Shown piece after piece: positions 35,307-45,900 of a DNA stretch of 64,000 nucleotides (positions within the stretch are counted from its first letter, which is position 1; every line of letters starts with the position of its first letter). The stretch covers positions 1 to 64,000 of the forward strand of contig JAAYGT010000157.1 of assembly GCA_012727555.1 (NCBI GenBank), read 5' to 3'. The translations under genes and the position numbers were made by a program. A model generated the notes under the pieces. It did not search any database. It saw only the letters and a program-made list of their open reading frames with translations, and was not told the origin of the DNA. Origin of the DNA: Alcaligenaceae bacterium. Lineage in GTDB: Bacteria > Pseudomonadota > Gammaproteobacteria > Burkholderiales > Burkholderiaceae_B.

Positions 35307-36626
35307 TCAAAGCGAACCGTGTTGCGTGAACACGTCGTCCAGAATACCCAGGGCCTGGTTCAATTCGGTTGCTGTGGCAATGCAGGGCGGGGCCAGGTGA
35401 ATGCGGTTGGCCACGACGAACGTGAGCAGACCCCTGGCCATGAGCGCCGACTTCAATGCGGCAACACGCTCTGCACCGAGCGGTGTGCGTTTGGCGGGGT
35501 CCGAGACCAGTTCCAGTGCCCAGAAGTAGCCCAGACCGCGCACCTCACCAATCATGGCGTGCCGCTCACACAGGGTATGTACGCCCGGACCCAGTATCGA
35601 TGCACCCAGTCGCTGTGCATTGCCGATCATGTCTTCCTGGGTCATGGCATTGAGCGTTGCCACGATGGCCGCCATGGCCAGGGGGTGGCCGGAATAGGTC
35701 AGGCCACCCGGAAACACACGATCCTGGAACCAGGTGTCGACCTTTTCCGACACAATCACGCCGCCCGCCGGTACATACCCTGAGTTGACGCCTTTGGCGA
35801 AAGTGATCAGATCCGGAACGACATCGTAGTGATCCAGTGCAAACCAGGCACCTGTGCGTCCGAAGCCGACCATGACTTCGTCAAGGATCAGGAAAATGCC
35901 GAATTCGTCGGCCAGGGCACGCACACCTTTCAGATACCCTGCGGGCGGCACCAGAACCCCCGCTGTGCCTGGAATGCTTTCGAGCAAAATGGCTGCAATC
36001 GATTCCGCACCTTCAGATTCAATGACACGACGCAGGTGATGCAGTGCGCGCTCACACTCCTCTTGTTCGGTTGTTGCATGAAATTCAGAGCGGTACAGGA
36101 ACGGATTGAAAAAATGGATGTGGCCACGGGCAAATTCGTTGGGTACGCGCCGGGGGTCGCCCGTGGCGACAATCGCAGCACCCGTATTGCCGTGGTAGGA
36201 ACGGTAGGCCGACAAGACTTTGTCGCGGCCTGTCACCTGGCGTGCCATGCGAATGGCATTTTCGTTGGCATCTGCGCCTGCGTTGGTGAAAAACACTTTC
36301 CTGAAGCCCGCCGGGGCACGTTCCAGGATCAGGCGCGCGGCCTCGGCGCGTTGCGGGTTGGCAACGGCGGGTGCAATGGTGCACAGCTGTGCTGCCTGAT
36401 CCTGGATGGCTTTGATGACGGCCGGGTGCTGGTGACCGATATTGGTATTGACGAGCTGGCTGCTGAAGTCAAGGTAGCTGCGGCCTTCGAAATCCCAGAT
36501 CTGGCAGCCCTGACCGCTGGCAATTGCCAGTGGATCAAGATGGCCTTGGGCTGACCACGAGTGAAAAACATAGTTCAGATCGTCTTGACGTACGCTGGCG
36601 TTGGTCAGTGTGTCGGTGATGCGCAT
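35307..36626 (-). CDS. class III PLP aminotransferase (omega-amino acid type)
   Basis: This 439-aa enzyme has the class III pattern: FFTNAGADANENAIRMAR, AYRSYHGNTGAA, LILDEVMVGFGRTGAW with Asp249, and ITFAKGVNSGYVPAGG with the PLP Lys278. Members transaminate omega-amino acids, taurine-like compounds or diamines, usually with pyruvate. AAGGAA precedes the ATG at 36626. It converges on the MocR gene, and with the ABC importer it looks like an uptake and transamination unit. The substrate is not determined. Confidence 0.9.
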   Translation of the reverse strand: MRITDTLTNASVRQDDLNYVFHSWSAQGHLDPLAIASGQGCQIWDFEGRSYLDFSSQLVNTNIGHQHPAVIKAIQDQAAQLCTIAPAVANPQRAEAARLILERAPAGFRKVFFTNAGADANENAIRMARQVTGRDKVLSAYRSYHGNTGAAIVATGDPRRVPNEFARGHIHFFNPFLYRSEFHATTEQEECERALHHLRRVIESEGAESIAAILLESIPGTAGVLVPPAGYLKGVRALADEFGIFLILDEVMVGFGRTGAWFALDHYDVVPDLITFAKGVNSGYVPAGGVIVSEKVDTWFQDRVFPGGLTYSGHPLAMAAIVATLNAMTQEDMIGNAQRLGASILGPGVHTLCERHAMIGEVRGLGYFWALELVSDPAKRTPLGAERVAALKSALMARGLLTFVVANRIHLAPPCIATATELNQALGILDDVFTQHGSL

Positions 36627-36767
36627 GATGATTCCTTGGAGGTTTTGCCGAAAACCCAACTATAGGAACCCGCACTGTATCCCGGTTAGAGCCAGATCGG
36701 CATCGGTTATGTGCCAGTTGCACGTCGGGGCAGTGCAAGAAAACGTTTTTCGTTGATGAAATGCAAA

Positions 36768-36794
36768 AAGGGTCAGCACGGTGTGCTGACCCTT
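36768..36794 (-). terminator. intrinsic terminator of the tRNA operon
   Basis: AAGGGTCAGCAC (36768-36779) pairs perfectly with GTGCTGACCCTT (36783-36794) around a 3-nt loop. In minus-strand reading it is followed by a short U run and sits 10 bp past tRNA-Asp. Confidence 0.9.
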
Positions 36795-36803
36795 GGAATT
36801 CTT

Positions 36804-36880
36804 TGGCGGAGCGGACGGGGCTCGAACCCGCGACCCCCGGCGTGACAGGCCGGTATTCTAACCAACTGAACTACCGCTCC
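36804..36880 (-). tRNA. tRNA-Asp (GTC)
   Basis: A 77-nt cloverleaf including an encoded CCA end. The acceptor stem is GGAGCGG/CCGCTCC, the anticodon loop reads CTGTCAC with GTC, and the T loop is GGTTCGAGCC. It is the last gene of a three-tRNA operon. Confidence 0.97.
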
Positions 36881-36922
36881 GCAGCGGTATACTGTGTTAA
36901 CCGATGCCAACAACAGTGTAGT

Positions 36923-36998
36923 TGGCGTCCCCTAGGGGATTCGAACCCCTGTACTCACCGTGAAAGGGTGATGTCCTAGGCCTCTAGACGAAGGGGAC
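36923..36998 (-). tRNA. tRNA-Glu (TTC)
   Basis: A 76-nt cloverleaf with encoded CCA. The acceptor stem is GTCCCCT/AGGGGAC, the anticodon TTC lies in CTTTCAC, and the T loop is GGTTCGAATCC. It lies between tRNA-Ala and tRNA-Asp. Confidence 0.97.
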
Positions 36999-37072
36999 AG
37001 GACAAGCAAGGCAAGCATTATAACAAACTTTTCGCTACACTGCAAAACCTTTCTCTACATTCTTCGCTTGAC

Positions 37073-37148
<76 letters not shown>

Positions 37149-37178
37149 GTTTGCTGCGATGTCTTGCGAAGAAACAGA

Positions 37179-37207
37179 ATTATGCACCATCTAATTTTCT
37201 TGTGCAA
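37179..37207 (-). promoter_or_regulatory. promoter of the tRNA-Ala-Glu-Asp operon
   Basis: On the minus strand, TTGCAC (37202-37207), 17-bp spacer, CATAAT (37179-37184). The predicted start is about 22-25 bases before tRNA-Ala. The remaining stretch up to lnt is T-rich with a CCTGAAAAA/TTTTTCAGG hairpin (37235-37268) overlapping the lnt stop codon. Confidence 0.75.
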
Positions 37208-37263
37208 GTGGTTTTAGGGTTTTTTTGTGAAATTCCTGAAAAATTTTTTTGTGTTGCGTTTTT

Positions 37264-38898
37264 TCAGGGCGTGGTTTCCACTGGGCGCTTGCGGCGTCCG
37301 GATGAAAAACCCAGCACCATGGCGCTGAGCAACAACACCGGATTGTTACCCCAGCGGGCATACGGCGTCAGGCCAGTGGTACCTTGCACCTCGACATCGA
37401 GCACCCCCAGGGCATTCGGCGCCAGCACGGCGCGTACTTTGCCGTTGGGATCAATGGCTGCCGTCATGCCGGTGTTGGTGGCACGCAGCATGGGGCGTCC
37501 GGTTTCCCGTGCCCGCATGCGTGAAATGTGCAGGTGCTGGCGCACGGCCCACGAGTCACCGAACCAGGCCAGATTACTGAGGTTCACCAGCAGTGTTGCG
37601 TTGTTGCTTGCCGTGACAGCGGCCAGCAGTTCTTCACCAAAGACGTCTTCGTAGCAGATATTCGGCGCCAGTCGTTGGCCGGCCACGGCGAATGGGGCCT
37701 GGTCGAGCGGGCCCGGATGGAAGTCCCCGAGCGGAATATTCATCTGTTCGACGAACCAGCGAAAACCGGTGGGTACAAATTCGCCGAAGGGAACCAGATG
37801 GTGTTTGTCGTAACGCATTGCGAGGCGTGCCGACAGCAGTTCATCCGGTGTGGTGTCGGCGGAAATGGCGATGGCGCTGTTGCTGTAGCGCGGCTTGCCG
37901 TCAGTCTGTTCGGCCAGGGGGGCGCCCAGGATCAGGGTGGCCTGGCGCTGGCGGGCAATGTCGATCCAGCGTTCCCAGACGCCTGCCGGTATCCGGTTTT
38001 GCAGCAGGGGTATGACCGTTTCCGGCAAAATGATGATGGCAGGTGCTCCGTTGGCTTCCTTCGGTGGCAGGGCGGCCAGGTGCATGTAGGTTTCAAGCCC
38101 TTTTTGCAGGTGGGCCGGATCGAACTTCAGCGATTGCGGCACATTGCCCTGAACCAGTCGGACAATCAGCCGGTTGCCGTAGTCGTGTGTCCAGTGAATC
38201 GAGCCCAGTGCCAGACCGCTGAAGCCTATGACCAGGCCCACACCCAGCGCAGCGGCCGCTTTGCTGTCGTTCCCCGCCTGGCGAGCCTGTGCAAACAGGG
38301 CCATGCCGGCTGCGATGAAGGCTGCAATCCAGGCAACCCCGTACACACCCAACAGGGGTGCCCAGCCAGACAGCATGCCATCAATGTGGGCATAACCAAT
38401 GTTCAGCCAGGGAAATCCGGTGAACAGCGTGCCTCTGAACCATTCGAACAGTGTCCAGCTGGAGGCAAACAGGGCGGCACCAAGCACCATGGCGCGCAGG
38501 CGGTTGTGATCGGCGTGACGGTAGGCAAACAGCCAGTGCGTGAGGGCTGCGGCGGCAGACCCGTACAGGGCCAGGAAGCCGGCCAGCGCGAGTACGGCCA
38601 GCCCTGCGGGTGCCGGGTGCATGCCGCCGTAAACGTGCATGCTGGTGTACAGCCAGTAGAGTCCGACTGAAAAGCTGCCCAGGCCAAAGGCAAACGCGCG
38701 CAGGGCTGCCTGCCGCGTGCGTGTGCTGCCGAAGACGGCGTAGGCCAGCAGGGCAAGGCAGACGACCTGCACCACGGGCAGGCTCCAGCCGGGCAACGGG
38801 CCGGGCGCAAAAGCCAGTGCATGGGCACCGCCCAGAAAGAACAGATTCAGCGTCCAGCGGTGGCTGCGCCAGGTGTTGATCAGGGCGGAGAGTGTCAT
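37264..38898 (-). CDS. lnt: apolipoprotein N-acyltransferase
   Basis: This 544-aa protein has six or more N-terminal membrane helices and a periplasmic nitrilase domain. The catalytic set is visible: Glu in IIILPETVIPLL, Lys in RYDKHHLVPFGEF and Cys in APNICYEDVFGEEL. It acylates the N-terminal cysteine of lipoproteins as the last maturation step. It overlaps corC by 4 bp, ending the operon miaB-phoH-ybeY-corC-lnt. Confidence 0.96.
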   Translation of the reverse strand: MTLSALINTWRSHRWTLNLFFLGGAHALAFAPGPLPGWSLPVVQVVCLALLAYAVFGSTRTRQAALRAFAFGLGSFSVGLYWLYTSMHVYGGMHPAPAGLAVLALAGFLALYGSAAAALTHWLFAYRHADHNRLRAMVLGAALFASSWTLFEWFRGTLFTGFPWLNIGYAHIDGMLSGWAPLLGVYGVAWIAAFIAAGMALFAQARQAGNDSKAAAALGVGLVIGFSGLALGSIHWTHDYGNRLIVRLVQGNVPQSLKFDPAHLQKGLETYMHLAALPPKEANGAPAIIILPETVIPLLQNRIPAGVWERWIDIARQRQATLILGAPLAEQTDGKPRYSNSAIAISADTTPDELLSARLAMRYDKHHLVPFGEFVPTGFRWFVEQMNIPLGDFHPGPLDQAPFAVAGQRLAPNICYEDVFGEELLAAVTASNNATLLVNLSNLAWFGDSWAVRQHLHISRMRARETGRPMLRATNTGMTAAIDPNGKVRAVLAPNALGVLDVEVQGTTGLTPYARWGNNPVLLLSAMVLGFSSGRRKRPVETTP

Positions 38899-39782
38899 TC
38901 GGAAGGGGTATCGGCTTGAGCAGCCTGATGGGGGGAATGCTGAATGTGCAGCCAGAGCGCACGTTTGGCATCGGCACCGACCACGGTGATGTTCAGGCCG
39001 TTGTGGGTGACGCTGTCGCCCCGACGCGGGATGCGCCCCAGTTCGCTGGCCAGCCAGCCGCTGAGGGTGTCGAAGTCGTCGTTGGGCAGTTCGGTATTGA
39101 ACGTTTCGTTGAAGTCGTCGATTTCCGTGATGCCCATGGCCCGCCAGCTGTTGGAGCCGGTCTGGAAAATGGTTTTTTCATCGTCTTCGTCGTATTCGTC
39201 TTCGATGTCACCGACGATTTGCTCCAGCACGTCTTCCATGGAAACCAGGCCGGCCACGCTGCCGTGTTCGTCGACCACGATGGCCAGATGGTTGCGGCTG
39301 CTGCGGAAGTCGTGCAGCAGCACGTTCAGGCGCTTGGTTTCGGGGATGAAAACGGCCGGCCGTACCAGCGGGCGCAGGTCGAGCGTGGGGTTGGTGATGG
39401 ACAGCAGCAGGTCTTTGGCCAGCAAAATGCCCACGATGTTGTCGCGGTCATCTTCGTACACGGGAAAGCGCGAGTGGCCTGTTTCGATAATGATGGGCAG
39501 CAGCTCGGACAGAGGCCGCGTGATGTCGAGCATATCCATTTTGCTGCGCGGTACCATGATGTCGGCAACGGTCTGGTTGGCGACATCGAGGGCGCCGGAG
39601 AGCATGGCGTAGGCTTCGCTGTCGAGGACCTGACGCTCGTAGGCGGCATCAAGAACCGCCTTGATGTCGTCGCGGTCTTCAGGTTCGGCGGGCCGGATGA
39701 ACGTGATGATGCGTTCGAGCAGGGATTTTGCAGGCTGTTTTGAGGGCCGGTGATCGGCCTCGGTAGAGTTGGGGTCTGACAT
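38895..39782 (-). CDS. corC: CorC/HlyC-family protein with CBS domains
   Basis: This 295-aa protein has an N-terminal cytoplasmic lead, two CBS domains (about 75-205: VADIMVPRSKMDMLD, GHSRFPVYEDDRDNIVGILLAKDLL and DEHGSVAGLVSMEDVLEQIVGDI), an acidic linker and a C-terminal CorC_HlyC domain. It lacks a membrane domain. It is linked to magnesium/cobalt homeostasis; YbeX is the E. coli homologue, where it sits in the same operon. The ATG at 39782 is preferred over a start seven codons upstream. Confidence 0.93.
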   Translation of the reverse strand: MSDPNSTEADHRPSKQPAKSLLERIITFIRPAEPEDRDDIKAVLDAAYERQVLDSEAYAMLSGALDVANQTVADIMVPRSKMDMLDITRPLSELLPIIIETGHSRFPVYEDDRDNIVGILLAKDLLLSITNPTLDLRPLVRPAVFIPETKRLNVLLHDFRSSRNHLAIVVDEHGSVAGLVSMEDVLEQIVGDIEDEYDEDDEKTIFQTGSNSWRAMGITEIDDFNETFNTELPNDDFDTLSGWLASELGRIPRRGDSVTHNGLNITVVGADAKRALWLHIQHSPHQAAQADTPSE

Positions 39783-39845
39783 TGTCCGGGGGACTGAGTT
39801 CAAGAAGGCTTAGGATAACCGAAAATCAGGGCAATTATGCTGTTT

Positions 39846-40349
39846 TCAAGCCATGTACGGGTCAGGCAAGCCCATGTCGCGCAAAATGGCGGTTTCCAGG
39901 GCTTCCATGTGATCGGCCTCATCGGGTTCGATGTGGTCGTATCCAAGGGCGTGCAGGGTGCCGTGCACCACCAGGTGGGCGGCATGGTTCAGCAGGGGTT
40001 TGCCTTGTTCCGTGGCTTCACGTTGCAGTACGGGAACGCACAGCACGATGTCACCGTACAGTGTGCCTTCGGGGTCAGGGTCGTATTCAAAGGTCAGTAC
40101 GTTTGTGGCGTAGTCTCGCCCGCGGTAGGCGTTGTTCAGGCTGAGGCCTTCGTCGGCATCGACAAAGCGCAGGGTCAGTACAACGGCCACCGGCAGTGCC
40201 TGGTTCTGTTGCGCCGATGCCCGGGCAGCACCTGCCAGGGCACGCTGCACCCAGCGGCGCACCCGCCAGCGTGGCAGGTCGGGGGCCGGTGTACCGTACT
40301 GTACCGAAAGCGACAAGGCCGGCACGGGGTGCGTTTGTTCAGCTGACAT
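39846..40349 (-). CDS. ybeY: endoribonuclease YbeY (rRNA maturation factor)
   Basis: This 167-aa protein carries the metal-binding motif [11 protein letters not shown], preceded by [15 protein letters not shown]. YbeY is needed for 16S rRNA 3'-end maturation and 70S quality control. The ATG lies inside the end of phoH with an 11-bp overlap, so it is translationally coupled. Confidence 0.95.
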   Translation of the reverse strand: MSAEQTHPVPALSLSVQYGTPAPDLPRWRVRRWVQRALAGAARASAQQNQALPVAVVLTLRFVDADEGLSLNNAYRGRDYATNVLTFEYDPDPEGTLYGDIVLCVPVLQREATEQGKPLLNHAAHLVVHGTLHALGYDHIEPDEADHMEALETAILRDMGLPDPYMA

Positions 40350-41346
40350 GATCGCCTGCTTTTTCGTAGGCATCCACGATGCGAGCCACCAGCGGATGGC
40401 GCACGACATCGCGACTGGTGAAGCGGGTGAAGGAAATGCCCTGGACATCGTGCAGGATGTCGGCCGCATGCATCAGGCCGCTGGCATGGCCACGCGGAAG
40501 ATCAACCTGGGAGGGGTCGCCGTTGATGACCGCCTTGCTGCCGAAACCGATACGGGTCAGGAACATTTTCATCTGTTCCGGTGTGGTGTTCTGTGCTTCG
40601 TCGAGGATGACGAAGGCGTGATTCAGCGTGCGCCCGCGCATGTAGGCCAGCGGCGCAATTTCGATGGTCTGTTTTTCAAACATGCGCTGTACGCGCTCGA
40701 ACCCCATCAGGTCGTACAGGGCATCGTAGAGCGGGCGCAGATAGGGGTCGACTTTCTGGGCGAGGTCGCCAGGCAGGAAGCCCAGGCGCTCGCCGGCCTC
40801 TACGGCAGGGCGGGTCAGCACCAGTCGCTGTACGGTTTCACGTTCAAGGGCGTCAATGGCACAGGCCACGGCCAGCCAGGTTTTGCCGGTGCCGGCCGGG
40901 CCGATACCGAAGGTGATGTCGTGGCTCAGGATGTTGTTCAGGTAGTCGCGCTGGCGCGGGGTACGCGGCCGCAGGTCGGACTTGCGGGTGCGCAGGTTCA
41001 TGCTCGGGTCATCGACCGGCGGCAGTTCTGGCAGCACGTTGTCGTGCGGGTCAGTGCCGGCCGGTGCCGTACGCCCGGCACCCAGTTCGACCAGACCCAG
41101 CTGGATGTCATCGACCGACAAGGCTTTATGGGTTGCGCGCCGGTGAAACAGTTCAAGTGCCTTGGCCGCTGTTTCGGCGTGTTCGCCCGTAACGGTAACG
41201 TGATCGCCGCGCCGGTTCAGCACAACATTCCAGCCATCGGCGATCTGCCGCAGATTTTCGTCGAGCGGACCGCACAGGTTGGCCAGGTGGGTGTTGTCGC
41301 CATCAAGGTGAACAACCACTTTCTTGCGTGAAGGGGTGCGCGTCAT
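40339..41346 (-). CDS. phoH: PhoH-like ATPase (YbeZ)
   Basis: This 335-aa protein has an N-terminal KH-like region and a PhoH domain with Walker [16 protein letters not shown] and Walker [11 protein letters not shown]. YbeZ interacts with YbeY and is thought to act in rRNA processing. It overlaps the miaB end by 4 bp. Confidence 0.94.
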   Translation of the reverse strand: MTRTPSRKKVVVHLDGDNTHLANLCGPLDENLRQIADGWNVVLNRRGDHVTVTGEHAETAAKALELFHRRATHKALSVDDIQLGLVELGAGRTAPAGTDPHDNVLPELPPVDDPSMNLRTRKSDLRPRTPRQRDYLNNILSHDITFGIGPAGTGKTWLAVACAIDALERETVQRLVLTRPAVEAGERLGFLPGDLAQKVDPYLRPLYDALYDLMGFERVQRMFEKQTIEIAPLAYMRGRTLNHAFVILDEAQNTTPEQMKMFLTRIGFGSKAVINGDPSQVDLPRGHASGLMHAADILHDVQGISFTRFTSRDVVRHPLVARIVDAYEKAGDHVS

Positions 41347-42707
41347 GCCTGGCCTTGCAGGGTCGATTCCTGGGTGATGATTTCGCCGCGCAGGGTGTTG
41401 GTAAGGGCGGCCGTGATGCGAAGGTCGATCATTTGGCCGATGAGGCGATGATTGCCGGCAAAGTTCACGATGCGGTTGTTTTCGGTGCGGCCTGACAGTT
41501 CGTTGGGGTCGCGGCGCGACGGTTTTTCAACCAGAATGCGCTGGACCGAGCCCACCATGCTCTGGCTGATGGCCGCCGCCTGTTCGTTGATCAGGGCCTG
41601 CAGTTGTTGCAGGCGTTCCAGTTTCACAGCCTGCGGGGTGTCGTCGTCGAGGTCGGCCGCCGGCGTGCCGGGGCGGCGTGAATACACGAACGAATACGAC
41701 TGGTCGAAGCCGACATCGCGGATCAGTTGCAGGGTTTTCTGGAAGTCGGCTTCGGTTTCGCCGGGGAACCCGACGATGAAGTCGGATGACAGCACGATGT
41801 CGGGGCGGGCGGCGCGAAGGCGTCGCACGATGGACTTGAATTCAAGTGCGGTGTAGCCACGTTTCATGGCCGCCAGCACGGTGTCGCTGCCCGCCTGCAC
41901 GGGCAGGTGCAGGAAAGGGACCAGTTTGGGCAGTGTGCCGTGGGCTTCAATGAGCCGGGTGGTCATTTCCTTGGGGTGCGAGGTGGTGTAGCGGATGCGT
42001 TCGATGCCGGGTATTTCGTGCACGTAGTCCAGCAGCATGGCGAAGTCGGCAATTTCATGGGTGTCACTCATGGCGCCCCGGTAGGCATTGACGTTCTGGC
42101 CCAGCAAGGTGACTTCTTTCACGCCCTGGTCGGCCAGGTCGGCAATTTCCATTAGCACGTCGTCGAAGGGGCGGGACACTTCTGCGCCGCGGGTGTAGGG
42201 GACAACGCAGAAAGAGCAGTATTTGCTGCAGCCTTCCATGATCGAAACGAAGGCCGTGGGCCCGTCAACACGTGCCGGTGGCATGGCATCGAATTTCTCG
42301 ATTTCAGGAAAGCTGATGTCCACTTGCGGGCGCCCTGACTGCCGGCGCTTTGCGATCAGTTCCGGCAGGCGGTGCAGGGTTTGCGGGCCGAACACCACAT
42401 CGACATAACCGGCCCGGCGCACGATGGCCTCGCCTTCCTGACTGGCCACACACCCGCCCACCCCAATGATCAGGTTCGGATTGTTTTGTTTCAGGTGCTG
42501 CACCCGCCCGAGGTCGGAAAATACTTTTTCCTGGGCCTTTTCGCGCACCGAACAGGTGTTGAACAGGATGATGTCGGCTTCTTCCGGGTTCTGGGTCAGT
42601 TCCACGCGCTCGCCTTCGCGCAGGATGTCGGCCATTTTGTCGGAATCGTATTCGTTCATCTGGCAGCCGAAGGTGCGGATGAAGAGCTTGCGTGTGGTTT
42701 CTTGCAT
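41343..42707 (-). CDS. miaB: tRNA-2-methylthio-N6-dimethylallyladenosine synthase
   Basis: This 454-aa radical-SAM methylthiotransferase has an N-terminal MTTase domain starting [17 protein letters not shown], the radical-SAM triad CSKYCSFC with PYTRG, and a C-terminal TRAM domain ([19 protein letters not shown]). It adds a methylthio group to A37 of tRNAs reading UNN codons. It heads the operon. The 218-bp gap to ttrA contains a ttrA-side hairpin and no further gene. Confidence 0.96.
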   Translation of the reverse strand: MQETTRKLFIRTFGCQMNEYDSDKMADILREGERVELTQNPEEADIILFNTCSVREKAQEKVFSDLGRVQHLKQNNPNLIIGVGGCVASQEGEAIVRRAGYVDVVFGPQTLHRLPELIAKRRQSGRPQVDISFPEIEKFDAMPPARVDGPTAFVSIMEGCSKYCSFCVVPYTRGAEVSRPFDDVLMEIADLADQGVKEVTLLGQNVNAYRGAMSDTHEIADFAMLLDYVHEIPGIERIRYTTSHPKEMTTRLIEAHGTLPKLVPFLHLPVQAGSDTVLAAMKRGYTALEFKSIVRRLRAARPDIVLSSDFIVGFPGETEADFQKTLQLIRDVGFDQSYSFVYSRRPGTPAADLDDDTPQAVKLERLQQLQALINEQAAAISQSMVGSVQRILVEKPSRRDPNELSGRTENNRIVNFAGNHRLIGQMIDLRITAALTNTLRGEIITQESTLQGQA

Positions 42708-42850
42708 GATGGATGGCCGTGACGGGTGTTGATCCCGGGGGCGCGATTTGAAGTTGTCAAGCCCGGGATTTTAACCGGTTCCGTGCGCTTTGGCCTGCCG
42801 GTACGAAAGCACCGGTTTGTGGTTCACGCACTGAGCAGGGCGGCACAGCA

Positions 42851-42898
42851 TTCAGGGTGCAGACCCGGTTTTGTAAAGACCCGGATCTGCACCCTGAA
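42851..42898 (-). terminator. hairpin at the 3' end of ttrBCA
   Basis: TTCAGGGTGCAGA (42851-42863) pairs perfectly with TCTGCACCCTGAA (42886-42898), with further CCGGG pairing in the loop. It lies about 27 bp past the ttrA stop. No T run follows, so termination may be partial or Rho-aided. Confidence 0.6.
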
Positions 42899-42925
42899 AG
42901 CGCGTGTTGCTGCAAACGGCTCGTG

Positions 42926-45900
42926 TCAGACGATTCGTTCGATACGTGCGGGTAGCCCTTGCCGAACGGCACCGCCGGATACCCAGTCGATCCAGACGTT
43001 GCGGAAGGTGCCGCGTGTGGCATCGGGAATACCCATTTCATTCAGATTGACACCGGCTGCCAGGGCTTCTTTCATGGGGGTGGGCCGGCCGTCAATACGA
43101 TGCGAACGTGCCCCCAGTTCCTTATGGCCGTAGCCGTGCTCGATGGCGATAGCCCCTTCCATGATGCCATCACGCACCACGGCAACACCTTCCACCGAAC
43201 CGCCGGGGGTTGAAACCCGGATGCGATCACCGTTGCGTATGTTCAGGCGGTCGGCATCGTTGCGGTTGACGGAGATCGGGTTGTGCGGGTGAACCTGGCG
43301 CAAGCGTTCCACACCGATCGACATGGAGCTCATGAGATTCGATTTGTAGGATGTCATGAGCAGGGGCCACTGGTCGTGCGGGAACTGTTCCCGGGCGGCC
43401 CGGCCATCGGCCAGGCGGGTGGGGTACCAGGTGGGGCAACCGTTGTAGCGTTCACCGGTGAGCGCATGGCGCATGCGCCAGAGTTCCTCATTCCAGACCT
43501 GAAGAGCCTGAGTGTGCGCCTTGCGGATATGGTCACCTTTCCAGGCGGCATCGATGGCGTCGAACCGGCCGCCGCGCGTCATGAGCATGGCGACCTTGCG
43601 CCATTCTTCCGGCTTGAGTCCGGATTCAAGCGCAGGGCGGAACCGCGCCACACCGGTGATTTCGAGGTCGTCATCGGAGGCATCGCCAACAACTTTACCG
43701 CCGGCCCAGGCCATGTTGGCCATTGCGCGCAGGTAGAAGTCTTCGGGGGTGTTCAGATGGTGAGTGCCGCCGTCTTTGTCGGCCAGGGCGTTGTCACCGA
43801 AGCCAGGCATGCCCAATGTTTTGGCAACGGCAATCAGGAACACTTCCAGCGAAATGGTTTGCCCGTCGGCGGTTTTGCCAACGGCCGGCACAACGGTGGG
43901 CCAGCGCACGGTGGACGACTTGGCGATGACATCGGCCCAGGGGGCGGAAATGCCCCAGCTTTCGTACGTGACCGTGTCGGGCACGATGTAGTCGGCGTAG
44001 GCGTTGGTTTCGTTGATGAACGGGTTGATCGAAATGAACAGAGGCAGCTCGTTCGGGTCTTTCAGCTTGTCGAGGGCCACATTCTTGAAACCGGGCAAGG
44101 CGTACACCGGGTTGCTCATGTGGTTGATCCAGGCCTTGGCCTTGTAGGGGTAGCCTTCCAGCCCCGACATGATCATTTCACTGCTGATATTACCGGTGGC
44201 CGGGTACCAGGGTGCCTGTGCCGGGTAGGGCGATTGCCCGGCTTCTTTCTTGCGACGGAATTCGCTGGTTTTTTCGTAGGGGAAGCGGGTGCGTGACAGA
44301 GGTACGCCTTTCGGGGCGACACGGCCTTTGAACTGGGCAAAGTTATAACGCGGGCCGGGGCCAAACGGGCCAAAGGGGCCGGCATCCAGCACCAGGCCGC
44401 CTGCCACGTTCAGGTTGCCAACCAGGGTGTTGAGCATGCCGATGGCATAGGCGGTATAGAAGCCGGAGCCGTTCATGCTGCCGCCGTGCGTGTCGGCGAC
44501 CGCCTGTTTGCCAAAGCTGGTGAATTCGCGGGCCAGCGCAATCATGTCATCGACCTTCACACCGCACAGTTCGGCGTATTCATCGAGTGTTTTGCGTTGG
44601 GCATGTGTGCGCAGCATGGCCAGCGACGAGGCCACGCGTACAGGGGTCGGGGCACCGTCGGCGTTCTTGAGCTCGATGACTTCATCAACGAACAGGGTGG
44701 CAGGTGAGGTCTGGGTATGCGGTGCCAGTGTGCCGTCTGTGCCTTTCACAATGAAGACATCGGGCTGTTTTTCATCAGCCGGTTTGGGCCAGCCCAGGTC
44801 GGCGCCGCGGACAAAGGTGCCGAAGCGCGGGTGGTCGGGGTCGGCTACCAGCAGGTGGGTGGCGTTGGTCCAGGACGCTTCGCCGGCTGCTTCCATGGCC
44901 GCAGGGCCTGGTTGGGACAACGACTTCACATCGTAGCGGTCGTTTTCAATGATCCAGCGGATCATGCCCATGACCAGGGCCAGGTCGGTGCCGGGCAGGA
45001 CGGGCTGCCAGCGGTTGCCCGAACCGGCGGCCAGGCTGGATGAGGTCGGCAGGATGGGCGAGACCACGACATAGCGGAAGGTGTTTTCCTTGCGCGAGCG
45101 GGCTTCGGCCAGTTCGCGCCCCTGGCGCTGGAAGGGGTTGCCGGATTGGGCGGGTGCCGAACCGATGAACAGACCGAACCGGGACCGTTTCCAGTCGGGT
45201 TTGCCGTGCGGCAGGCCGCGCAGGTCGCCCAGCATGGCGCCCATGCCGATACGGCGGGACTGGCCGCAGTAGGAACCGTGGTTACTGAAGTTGATGGTAC
45301 CGAAGGATTGTTCGGCAAAGCGGCGCAAAATGCCGGTGCGCCCTTCGTTGGCGGAGTCGTTCACCACCAGCTGGTTTGAGCGGGGGCCGTATTCCGGGTT
45401 TTCAGGGTCGATCAGGGTCTGGGTGTCGTAAATGGCGCGCAGGCCATCCACGTGGCCTTCACCGAACAGGTTTCCGCCTTCGCAGACTTCCTTGACCAGT
45501 TGTTCAAAGGAAATGGTTTCCCATTGGCCGGAGCCGCGTGGGCCCACACGTTTGAGCGGCTGGGTGATGCGGTAGGGGCTTTTCTGTTGTTCCAGCATGG
45601 AGGAACCCCGTGCACAGGCGGTGGCGCGGCCTTCAAGGCCGGCTTCGCCACCCAGCTGGGCATACACCTGGCGCACAGGCGTTTCCATGGGGGCCGGATT
45701 GGTCGTGGCCAGGGGGTGATAGGGGTTGCCGGCTGTACGCAGGATGGTGTTGGTTTCGGTGTCAACACGGACCCGAACGCCGCATTGGGTCCAGCAGCCC
45801 AGGCAGCTGGACGTGCTGACCACCTGGCCGGGCTGGGTGGTGAGGGTGCCGGTGGCCGGGTCAATACGGAATTCAGGGGTCAGCGAGTTGCCCCGTACGG

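Noticed and set aside
42708-42790. Possible miaB promoter with TTGACA
   Set aside because: A TTGACA is present on the minus strand, but no acceptable -10 lies at the right distance, so I did not list it.
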